DNA of 64,000 bases from Sweltsa coloradensis (lineage: Eukaryota > Arthropoda > Insecta > Plecoptera > Chloroperlidae). Made by a program: the position numbers and the translations under genes. The stretch is from the NCBI GenBank assembly GCA_024449915.1, contig JAMZAV010001291.1:1-64000 (forward strand), read 5' to 3'. The notes under the pieces are model-generated. The model saw only the letters and a list, made by a program, of their open reading frames with translations, made no database searches and had not been told where the DNA came from. Numbering within the stretch: the stretch's first letter is position 1; every line of letters begins with the position of its first letter. This document shows, one piece after another, positions 45,509 through 57,500 of this stretch.

Positions 45509-48500
45509 AATATTAGGTATATTGGTATCATACATAGAAATTTAAAAATTGCCTCCACCGGGGATTAAACCCGGAACCTTGGCTGTCCTTGTGTTGGTAA
45601 GAGCAGGGCCCGGACAGTCAAGGTCCCGGGTACAATCCCCGGTGGAGGCACTTTTTTAATTTCTGTCTATAAAACCATCAAAACAGCATCATAGTTGCCT
45701 ACTATAAAACCAAGGTTAGTGTGGCTCGTTGGTCTAGTTTGTGTGGCTCGTTGGTCTTGTGTGTGGCTCGTTGGTCTTGTGTGTGGCTCGTTGGTCTTGT
45801 TGTGTGGCTCGTTGGTCTTGTTGTGTGGCTCGTTGGTCTTGTGGTTAGCATATCTGCTTCCAATGCAGAAGGTCCAGGGTTCGATTTCCGCAAAAGTCAG
45901 AAGTTTTTTAACTTCTGATTTGGACTTAAGTCCATCAGTTCTTGTCGTAGGAGTTTGTAAACGGTGACTTTGGAGCCGTCTTAGCAACGAAGCACATAAT
46001 AAATTCAGAGTTGTGCTGAATCGGCCTTGTTGATTCTGGCGTTGATCTGCGGGTGTTCGCACTGTCCATACCACTGATTGCTATATTTCCTATTAAAAAT
46101 ATTGATCTTTGGTTGGTTATCGCTCACTCGTCGATTGCGTCGGGGCCTACAGGGTTGGCTTGGTCGATTTGATTTAAAGTCCCCCGCTGAAAATCAGTTA
46201 TATAGGCCTAACTGAGTGGGTAGACTCTAAATACAATTTATTTATTTATTTACACATATATGTAAAGTATACTCATTAAAGGTACAATTTAACCAGTTAT
46301 TTTCTAAATACCTACCTGTACTAATATTATGGTTTTTGTAGGTTTGAAACAACGTTTGCTTTGTCAAATCTTTGTGTCAAATGTAACCCAACAAAGCTGG
46401 AACCAGAAGAGTTTTCGAAGCTCAGCATTTCCCAGATACATTGCCAAGGAAACTCAAAGCCCTCCACAATCAATACCACTCAGACCGGTCCTAACCCCTT
46501 CTCACCAATGAATACTGCAAAAAAAGAGAACCCATCAGAGCATGAAAAGGAATCTGGGATTAAAACACGGAAGGTAACAAATAATTTTTATCCCAACTTT
46601 TCTTCTGACCGCGACGGACATTTCCCGGAAAACAAACAAACTTATCGTTCAGCTTCGTCTCAACCTAAGCAAACATTTTACTTATGTGCTAACGTTAGAA
46701 ATGCTGACCATTTGAAACAAGAATGCGTTTATGAAGAGGGTTTTGGTTATGTATACAAAATATGCGAAACCAACAGCCAGTCGGCAAATGCAGAAAGTCA
46801 AAAACAAGTCGATGAGCAATCTCAAAATGGCTTTAACACGCCCAACAGCAAGGGGGAAAGTTATAAAGATGGCAAAGCACAAATTTACACACAACAGAAA
46901 TGGCCCGCACTTGATTCTTACATAAAGAATATGAACGGCGAACACCCAACTGTAAACAAGGATTGTGAAGAGCAAAAACCAAGCAAAGTGAATGCACCGA
47001 GTGCACTAGACACACCTGAGAGCGCGGCTCACAAACAGATCCAGTGCAAGCAGAAATCTGACTATTATTGGTTGGCCGTTTCCTATGCTAAAAAAATGCA
47101 CATTGAAGAATCAAGTGAAGATGTTGGTCAACAAGGAATAAAAGAAGACCCTGTTATGAAACGCTTTGACGCAACCACTGGTGCAATCAGGAACACTTGC
47201 ACGGTTCCGCCGAAAAATACCACATACGGTAGAGCTCGCGCCAGTGTTTCCCACGAGATGCCATCTCAAAACATCATTGACCCACAGTTTGACCAGAAGC
47301 AAATGAATGCCACCAACAAGATAAGCGAGGCGTTCACGCAAGCAGCAAGCACTTCAAGTGATTGCGATTGGGCGCAATGGATTCCACCCGGCCCTGTGAA
47401 ACACATTGAAACCTCTCACCGTGGCAAGACGCAACGCTCCTCTTCAGAGCATGATTGTGAGTAAAACTAAAGTAAAAACACTTGAAATATTTAAGAAAGT
47501 GCATTGAATCCAGTTATAATTCATGTCTTACAGTATGCTTATGAACTGAAACCTACAGTCAGTGTGTTTAGCAAAAAAAGATTTTGCACCTTTCTATATA
47601 ATTAGGGCCCCATAAAAATGTACACATTCAAGTTTTGTAGCACTTTTAAAAAAAATAGCATTAGTTAAGTATATAATAATAATTATTTGTCAATGGTGTT
47701 AACTGCTAAATACACATTTCATCTTGCAATGTTTTGTTGCAATGAAAGAACTAAAATAGTTGAACAAATGCATTGGACATTCAATTTTGTATTTACTTTA
47801 TTTAACATCCAGCTAATATTAATAGTGAAAATTAGCAATTGTTCCATTTTGCCATAAATTTACAAAAACTGGCTTTTTGACATAATGAGTACAAACTCTA
47901 ATTAGCAAAAATTAAAATGATTATGATACATCTATAAACTATCAGAAGTTGGTCAAATATGCTTTAAAATAAATTTCTACATTTATCTAGCATTTATAAT
48001 TTAAAACAAAATTTATGGGACCCTATAACATATTTGTCGCACTCTTCTTTAACAACAATGAAACAAATAAATAAAATAATAAATAAATAAATAAAATAAA
48101 TCAAGAGACAGGTTGTTCAGGATGTAAACAAACTAAAACAATGCACAATGTTTTAAAATTCAAAGAAATGAAACATTTTTAGACTCACAAATTTGAACTG
48201 GTTGGTAGATTTCATAGCCACCACTTTTCATTTCTATAAATGTGCATTTCTTTAGTTTGTTAACGTCGTCGGACCTCAACAACCTGTGGCTTGTCCTTTG
48301 TTTTGATTAATTTGTTTCATTGTGGTAGTCGACTGTTACTCTAGTAATGGTTGGGTAAACTCGAGCCAACTTTTCTTACAATGTTGAATGTCCATTTAAA
48401 AATCCCTTGAATCCAGCTGAGTCGGGTTGTTTCACATACATTCTGGGCCATTCTTTTACCTCTAAATTTCACCCAAAAATTTAAAGAGGGAGGTTCTTTA

Positions 48501-51500
48501 GAAAGATGCGCATATGACACGATCAGAAAACATTTCCACATTTCATCAATATCCACTACATAAGCTTAGAAAATTACTACAGTTGTCTCTTTTATGGCAC
48601 AATTTCACATTTTTTTGAGGGGGGAAAGCATCCAGAATAAGTCCATGAATCCAGCATTAGGACCTGGTTTGCCTGACCTCATTCAACATTCTTGAATTCA
48701 ATACTTATATTTACTAATAAAAACATTATTTGCAGTGGAGAAAGAAGTTAACCGTCCCAGTACTAGCATGAGCACTGACACTAACATTCAGGTGAACCAC
48801 AACAAACTGAAACAACCAGCAGTTGGTACCCCTCACCAACAATACGAGTCCATCTCTGGTGCTAAGGTAATCCGACATAAAACATATTTTACGGTAAGTC
48901 AAACCCACTTTTAAATCAACCGTACAAGTAGGCAAACTGGTTCTCATGAGAAAAAAAATTTCTAAGCAAGTAATTAGTTCAAAATAGTAAAAAAAATAGT
49001 TAAAATAGTCTTGATGTTATATTACATTACATGGTTTTACAGCATAAGCCCACTTTATTGGTTGATAGTAATTGAGGGGCAGCGAACATAAATCGTCTAA
49101 GGTGCTTTACCTGGTTTATGGCACGGCCAGCCGTGAGTCACAACACACTTCGAGTTCACCAATTTGCACACAGATAGCGCCACACTGAACAAATTTGTAT
49201 TACCATGCAGTTGTCTACGCGTGACTTCTAGCTTTACCGGCCGATGTTGCCGCCGCCGCAACTGATCGTATCTAAGATCGATTTTTTGTCACTTTGGTTT
49301 ATGGTCGCGCCCCTCAATTTTCGAAAAATTTACCCCGACTGGCGCTCGGAACCCTGAACCTATATCCCCATATATATATTTCTATGTATGGTGTGGGATT
49401 TATAATGATGTATAGAAATAATCGATAATATCAAACAATAATATCTGCATAAATTATGCCAATTTTTCAACAGGAGGGAGTGATCATGACTGGATGTCCG
49501 ATTATCGACTCCAAATTTTATCGGGCAGAAATATTCTGAAATTTTTGAGCCTCTATGATCACAAAAACATTAATTTATAATCATTCACACAAGATTCAAA
49601 TATAATAGAGGTGGTTTGACAATGCGTACCTGCTGGAAATTTGTTACTATACTATATTATGATCCATTTTGTACCAAAGTGTCATAAAACCATCCAATTT
49701 GCTAATATTTTCATCATCGATGATAGAAATGTTATTGAACAAAAAGATTATCAAATGATAATATCAGTTATCGTGTTCATTCCCTTCAATCAAATGCGGT
49801 GGCAGTGGCGGTTTTTGATCTCAATTATCAGGTGTGCAATTCCTAAAAACGAGGTGGCACCAAATAGCTGGGGCCTGGGGCGAAGCCCCAGCCAACGGAG
49901 GCATATTTGGCGTAGGCGTTTTTTTTTTTTGTGGACTGTTAATTTTAATGGCCTAAAACGAGTTTTAAGGCAACTTTGTATTCTAAACTACAGTGAAATA
50001 TGCAGCTAAAACAGCCTAATTTTATTACTGCACAAGGTCTCACTTTACTTTAACCAGATGTGGTTTTGGGACAATTTCTAGAGCAAAATAAAAATGATTT
50101 ATTTTTGTACTTTTGTACGATTGTACGTAATTAACCCCTTAACTGTGGAATTTATTTTCAGAAGTTGTTCTTCCCCTGTGTATTAATTTTAAGGTTAAAT
50201 GCCATTATTTATACTTGAGTTGAAACTATCATTACTTTGCCATTTTTGCAAGTATCTCAATAATTTTTTTTGTATTATCACTGTAATTAATTAAATCATT
50301 CAGTTCACCCTCCAAACTATAGCTGAATCTAAAATAACCGACATGATCTGAATATATAAACAACCCTTACGCGATGCCACTATGCACAGATGAAGCAGTA
50401 GGCTCCTCCTCGTATACAGGTTGCCATTTCAGCCAATGTAGACAGTCGAGTAATGTAATGTGAAGGTAGGCCTATAATCCAGGAGAATACCGGCAACTGG
50501 TTTTCGTTAGAAAATCAGAAATTGTTACACTTCAAATTTGAAAAGCATTGTGTGTACGCCGTGTTGACACTCAAATACAACGTTAAAACTTTCTGCAGGC
50601 TTAACCACAACTTGCGGAAAGATTCACAAATCACAACGCATTCTACTGCTTAGAATACTCGAGATAGCTACACAATGACATTGCAACCGGCTGGCTACCA
50701 TCCAAACGGCATGCTATGCGCACTGCACCAATAAACAGTAGTTTCAACTTTCAAGCTTGAGCTTGTAACAATGCGCCACTCAGCGCTCCACTGACCGCTG
50801 ACACTTGACACTGACTCACGTCGGCTAAGTGACCTACGACTACGAGGGCGCGAGTCTCCACCACACAGGCTCGCCAGCCAAACTCGGCTATTTCCCGCCT
50901 ACTGCCTAATTTTGGTTTGTAAGGCTTTTTTTCAATTTTTTTCCCAATTGATCAAGTGTGCAATCATCACACCTTGCACACCGTAAAAACCGCCACTGGG
51001 TTACTCTACTAACAACATGTGTAAAGTTCCGAGGGGGAAACATTCGGCCTGAGCCTACGTTTGGGTTGACCGGACCCTTAGACCCGCCTTTTCTTGGCAG
51101 GGTTTGGTGGGGGAGATTTGGAGTCATCGTGAGTGCTGCCAAGAAAAGGCGGGTCTAAGGGTCCGGTCAACCCAAACGTAGGCTCAGGCCGAATGTTTCG
51201 CCCTCGGAACGACCAGCTCCCCACGGTCATGTCTCTTGGAAAAGCACACTCGCGAGTGAACAATTTCTTGCAATGAAACAGCCACCATCCCCTTCCCTTT
51301 CCCCCTCCTTCCCCTTCCTCCCCCCTCCCCGCCCCCACAACTCAATCTCTAAGTGAAAAAGAGTTTCCTCCCCAAAGACAAAATATCATTCTTTCAATAA
51401 GAGCCCATAGGCTCGGTGTGAAACTACAAGCATGCACAAAAGTAGCAAAGTGTAATGCATTCGACATAAGATCATAAGACATGTGTTAAGTTTAAAATAA

Positions 51501-54500
51501 TAGACGGAGTTTGGTCAAATAAATTATATTTCTTAAGTGAATAAGTAGTTTTATTAAAAGGCAAAAGCAAATATTCATTAACCTATAAAAATATGTAGTG
51601 ATTATCGTTACTTTTTCAACGTAACCAAAATGCGTAGATAATTCATTTAATTAAATAAATTAGGCATTTCAATAATTATTTCAAAGTAATTTACTAATTC
51701 TTTGGGTTCAATGCTTCTAAAAGAGAGCCACTAAATTCATTACATAGATTTTAATTCGTATTCAATAGAATGTATTGGTTCAACAATTATTCTGGATAAG
51801 AAATTTGAGTAGCGATGGGATCTAAATTCTAGTTTACGTTTGTTCAAGAAATCGTTGTGTATAGTCTATAGCCTAACAATATGACATAGGTGCAATATTA
51901 TTCTGCAACAAAAATGTGGTGTCATGTGATTGAATGGGCCAAGTCAATAAGTGCCCAAGTTACAAAAGATGCGCAAATGAGTTAGGACTCCTACTTAGGA
52001 CCGCCATTCTGTTCTCCAGGCATAGGGGCATCATATTAATGCAAGAAACACCCAAGTTCGAGCAGTTATAAGCCATTTACCAGGCGATGAAAACTAGGCT
52101 CAAGGCAATAACTGACCAAGTACGTGTTACTTGGTCATTTCTTGCCATGAGGTTGGCGATCATGGGACTGCTTATGTAGATCTAGGGCGACGGTCGTTCA
52201 CCCGCAGCCAAGCGCAAGCGACTGCTAGTAGGCGATGATAACTCAACCTTGTTTACTCCTACCCGAGTTGGGGGGTTTTCAGCTATATGCACACGCCGTC
52301 CCGAAAGATTTACAATCTTGAAACTCGGTATATGACCTGATATGTGGTCCATGACATACCATAAAAAAATCAGACCGATCCGATAACCCGATCTGTGTTA
52401 AAAAAGTGCGTAAAAATCGACGAAAATCTTCGGAATAAGAGCCTACAGAGAAAACGGTACATCTTAGAACTATGAAACTTGGACCACACTTAGATGTACC
52501 TCAGACTCACATACTTCCGCCGAGAGACAAGCAATATTCCACCCCGAACTACCCCTAAATCATCCCCTAAAATTAAAATAATTCATAGCTCTAACCCAAA
52601 ATTGAATTTTTAATCAAGTTAGTTATTAAAATTATGTTCTAATGTGTGAAAACCCAATCGGCCTATTCTCATAATATAAACCACATTTTGTCAACCCCCA
52701 TCCCTAATAGTTTAAATATTATTTTTACCTTGATTTCCAGCATTCACCACGAAGGCACCTAATGAGTTATCATCATGAAATTTGACATGATGGTACATAA
52801 TAATATGAAAAATAATCCGCCGAGAGGCAAGCGATATTCCACCCTCAACACCCCCAAATTGGAATAATTCAAAGCTCTAATCTAAAATTGATGTTTTATT
52901 CAAATAAGTATATTATTGGATATTGCTTAACGTCTCATATTTATGCAACTTGGCTAATCGAGACGAAGGGAGGGACGTAACGGGTGACGCGGGGGGACAA
53001 GGGGTGGACAGGCCTGTGCTGGTCAGAACCAGCCACAAGCATATGGGGAGGGCAGGGGTTCCCCCACGTCGTGGTCGTCTCCGTCTGTGTCATCATCCGT
53101 CCTTTTTGTCATTGTCGTCGCCGTCGGGGAGGTAGTCAAAGGGAAGGGGAAAGTTCCCCGACGACGACCCAGAGTTATTAAAATTATGTTTTAATGTGTT
53201 TTAATCCAATCGGTCTATTCTCATTTCCTAAACCACATTTTTTCAACCCCCATCCCTTATATTTTATATTATTTTTACCTTGATTTCCAGCATTCACCAT
53301 GAAGGCACCTAATGAGTTATCAGCATGAAATTTGGAATGATGGTACTTACATACTAATATGAAAAATAATTTGCTGAGAGGCAAGCAATATTCCACCCCC
53401 AACACCCCCTAAATCATCCCCTAAAATTGGAATAATTCATAGCTCTAACCCAAAATTGAATTTTTATTCAAATAAGTAAATTATGTTTTAATGTTTTTAA
53501 CCCAATCGGCCTATTCTCATTCCTAAACCACATTTTTTCAACCCCCATCCTTAATAGTTTTATTATTTTTACCTTGATTTCCAGCGTTCACCATAAAGGC
53601 ACCGAATGAGTTATCAGCACAAAATTTGGCATGATGGTACATAATAATATGAAACATAATAATCCGCCAGGAGGCAAGCGATATTTCACCCCCACTGTTC
53701 CCTACCACCCTTAACTTTGGGAAAAACGTTAGGTTGTATTTAATACAATTTTAATATTTTAATTGCTGATTAAAATTGCGCGTCAATGTGTTATAGTCCG
53801 GTCAACAAATCACTCACACAAAAACCCAAGACGACATTAACCATAGGAAATTTAATAAAAACATTGTATATTGCCAACTACAGATTGAATAAACAAAAAC
53901 AAAAGATGGTAGCTTTTGTTTCTAGACAATCTGTTTTAAAGGCACTGTATCCACCTTTACACGTATTTCAAATATTTCACGCCTTAATATGGAACAAACA
54001 ACAAAAAGATGTGAAATCCCCCCCAAACACAAAAATTTGTACAAAACGGCAGCCAAGCTCTCCTTCCAAAGTCTTCGGCTGTGAATGCTGTGAGATATAG
54101 AAGTTGAGCCTAGCATTTCATTCTTTCTCCCTAGTTTCGCATTGAAAAGAAGTAAGATCATTTCGCCTGTTGACAAGCGCCAAGCCAACCATTTTCATGG
54201 TAAAAAAGGTAAAAATTAACTCAAAATCACAAAAAAAATTACTTGGCCATTGAATTTGGTACGAGACTCTAAAAAGTCAATGGCCAGGTAATTTTTTTTA
54301 TGATTTTGAGTTTAAAGTTTTTACTTTTTTTACCACGAAAATTGTTGGCTTGGCGCTTGTCAACAGGCGAAATGATCTTACTACAATGCGAAACTAGGGA
54401 GACAGAATGAAATGCTAGGCTCAACTTCTATATCTCACAGCATTCACAGCCGAAGACTTTGGAAGGAGAGCTTGGCTGCTGTTTTTTTTTTTACAAATTT

Positions 54501-57500
54501 TTGTATTTGGGGGATATTAACTACAATAATGAAATCCTTCTCCTCTCCTAGTCTTATTTTATATTTTTAAACTAATAATTTAAGATAAAATAATATATTT
54601 TGTGTAAAATTTTAAAATATATTTAAAAAATATAAATGTACATATATATATTTTTATTTTTACATTTATTTTTCAAGTGATGTGATAGGTTTTTGATATG
54701 TGGCTGCAAAGGGGTTAATGGAAAAGGCTTACATTTTTCTTTTTTTTTTCCTTAAAATGAAAAAAAAAGTTAATGCAAGAAAATTAATGCCCAAGTGACA
54801 AACTCAAGTCAATAACTGACCAATTAAAAAAAATTCCTGATTTTTTTCCAGGAAAAGTAAAGTCAAAAAAATATCCTAAAATTATATTGTTAGGTACCTA
54901 TCTTAAGGTTAAGTAGTGTGCAATTTTGTATGCTTTTAAATTAAAAATTTGCTGCATTATGTAGTTTTACCTGTTTATCTCAAAATGTGGTCCTTGAAAC
55001 TTGGTCAGTTATTGACTTGGCCCATTCAATTTTGAAAGGGGTAATAATTCTGTTTATTGGTAGTATTCTTTGTAACAATTATAAAAAGACGGATTAAACT
55101 TATTTCAGGATGAACAGAGAAAGGATCTGAAAGAAGTAGAACCCATCATGGCTGATAAGGAACCACCAGCAAAGCTGAGTATGAATTACTGTGACGCACG
55201 CAAACCCATCGTGGCTGATATGAAACCTCTGTACAGGAGCCGTGACGCAGGTAAACAATGAAAATAGTGTTGAAAAATAAACATGTGGTAATTTGCAAAA
55301 ATTACAACCTACAATCAATTTTTGGATGAGCAAAGCAAAGACTTCAATTTCACTGACCGCCCAAAAAAATTAGCTCGGGTGTTTTTTTATTGTTTTTTTC
55401 TGTCTGTTCGCACTCTACCAAGCAAACGGCACATGCGATCTTGATGAAAATTGGATGGGACCTTCGAAATCTCTGAACTTAGACCTGCCGTGTTTTTTTA
55501 GTATAATCGAAGAAATATTTCTTATGAATATTGTACTTTTACAAATTATTTTTATTTTTAATGCGATATTTTCATGATATTTGGGCCGATTCTGACCAAA
55601 CGGGTGGGGCATATGGGGGGTTCATATTTCACATGGACATTAAGGTATGGTGATGTATTGCCTTTTGAAAGAAAAAGTTGAAAAAGTTAGCCAGAATCCA
55701 TAGAAATAAAGGTTTTAATATGAGTTTTTGAAATGTATAATAATTAACAAGGAACTACAAATAGGAACTTGACAACAATCGCCTACAATGCGTTCAAAAT
55801 GCAAATCTTCGGGCTTCCAGATATTTTACATTCTATTAATTGGTATTACCATAGCAATTATTATTACTTTGAAACAAATATCCTAATTTAACAAAAATAA
55901 TTTTGCAATGGGACTTGAAAAAGTAAAGAGATCCCACGCATACTAAAAACTTATAAAAAAGGTCATCCATCAACGCAACTAGAAAAAGCATTCACGAAGC
56001 AGCCTAGTTAAAAATAATTATGAATACATGGAACTGGCATATAATCATTGCTGGATGCATTTACACTAGGCTGATTAATAATCTTCATGTCCTATGTGAT
56101 GTAGGGGCTAGTTATAAAATTCTCTCCTTTTCAAATTCCTGCATTTCTGGCTTATTATTCTAACAGGCTTTTTCTATATTTAGAATGGAGCCAGGTGAAT
56201 CATCCATATTATGTACAGTATAAACACAATATATAGGCAGCTCTTATTAATTTTGAGTAATCTTAAGGCTTTTGCACTTTACCCCCCTAAAATTAGGTAA
56301 ATTATATCCAACTTTTCATTACTTATGCCTGGCGGTAATTTTCAACAACTTTAGTGTAGACAGTTTAATCCTGTCAAATAAGAATTTTTGGAGGAAAAAA
56401 TTGCGATGTCGCTGAATTTTTGCAGAGACCTTCCTTAAATGATACTTATCAACATACTAAAACTCCCCTACAATTGGACTGGAGCTTCGGCCGCCATATT
56501 GGAAAATGGCGGCCAAAAAGTGTTTGTTATCGAATATCTCCAAATTTGTTTGAGATAGACAAAATATCTCAATGGCAGAAATATTCCCCATTTATTTCCC
56601 TACAAAACAGGGGTCTTCTATAATTTTGGTAGGGGCAACGGTTACGTCACAAAATCGTGGTTTATATGTTGCTTATTGGAGTACCAGCTTATTTCCAAAT
56701 TTTCACGCCCAGCATCAAATAATGCCCGGTAAATCCGTAAGAAATCGATTTAAATACAAAAGGACTTTTGTACGGGGTTCATGAAAGCTTCCATTAGTAT
56801 TTTAAAAAATCAGTTCTGCGAAATCGGATTTTGCATTTACCCGGAATTTGGGTTTTTCCATTGTTGGCATTTCCTAAAAAATGCCATATTTTACTGTCCA
56901 TTATTAAGCATTAAATAGCATTGGAGGAAAAATTATTTCTACGCACATTGAAATGACTTAAATAATGATCCGATTACAACCAAAGTTTAAATCCAATATG
57001 GCTGCTAATTCCTAATATTCACAATATGAATACTGTTTTCGTGCTGTTTTTACACTCTTTTTGTTACATAATTCACTTTGATGTTGTGGATATTAGGAAT
57101 TAGCAGCCATATTGGATTTAAACTTTGGTTGTAATCGGATCATTATTTGAGTCATTTCAATGTGCGTAGAAAGAATTTTTCCTCCAATGCTATTTAGTGC
57201 TTAATAATGGACAGTCAAAAAGGGCATTTTTTAGGAAATTCCAACAATGGAAAAACCCAAATTCCGGGTAAATGCAAAATTCTATTTTGCAGACCTGATT
57301 TTTTAAAATACTAATGGAAGCTTTCATGAACCCCGTACAAAAGTCCATTTGTATTTAAATCGATTTCTTACGGATTTACTGGGCATTGTTGATGCTGGCG
57401 TGAAAATTTGTAAATAAGCTGGTACTCATGAGCAACTTCTTAACACGAATTTGTGACGTAACGTTGCCTACAAAACTATAGAAGACATCTGTTTTGTAGG

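Larger units (their letters stand above)
51930..55029. mobile_element. Composite 3.1-kb TIR element in intron 7
   Basis: TTGAATGGGCCAAGTCAATA at the left end is matched in inverse at the right end, with about 29 of 31 positions paired including the following CCAAGT. Related CAATAACTGACCAAG words occur inside, near 52,105 and 54,810. The interior contains a 300-bp tandem array, the GC-rich dispersed repeat and a large palindrome. No transposase recognised. The boundaries rest on the inverted ends alone. Confidence 0.55.

Noticed and set aside
45718..45850. CRISPR-like direct repeats
   Set aside because: The units are contiguous with no spacers and lead into a SINE head; the DNA is eukaryotic.
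45667..46074. Minus-strand frame with repeated TNEPH units, and plus-strand frames with repeated WLVGLV units
   Set aside because: They are translations of the SINE A-box array, not a repeat protein.
52923..53181. Short open frames through the GC-rich dispersed repeat
   Set aside because: The frames are not kept between the two copies, so they are not under coding selection.
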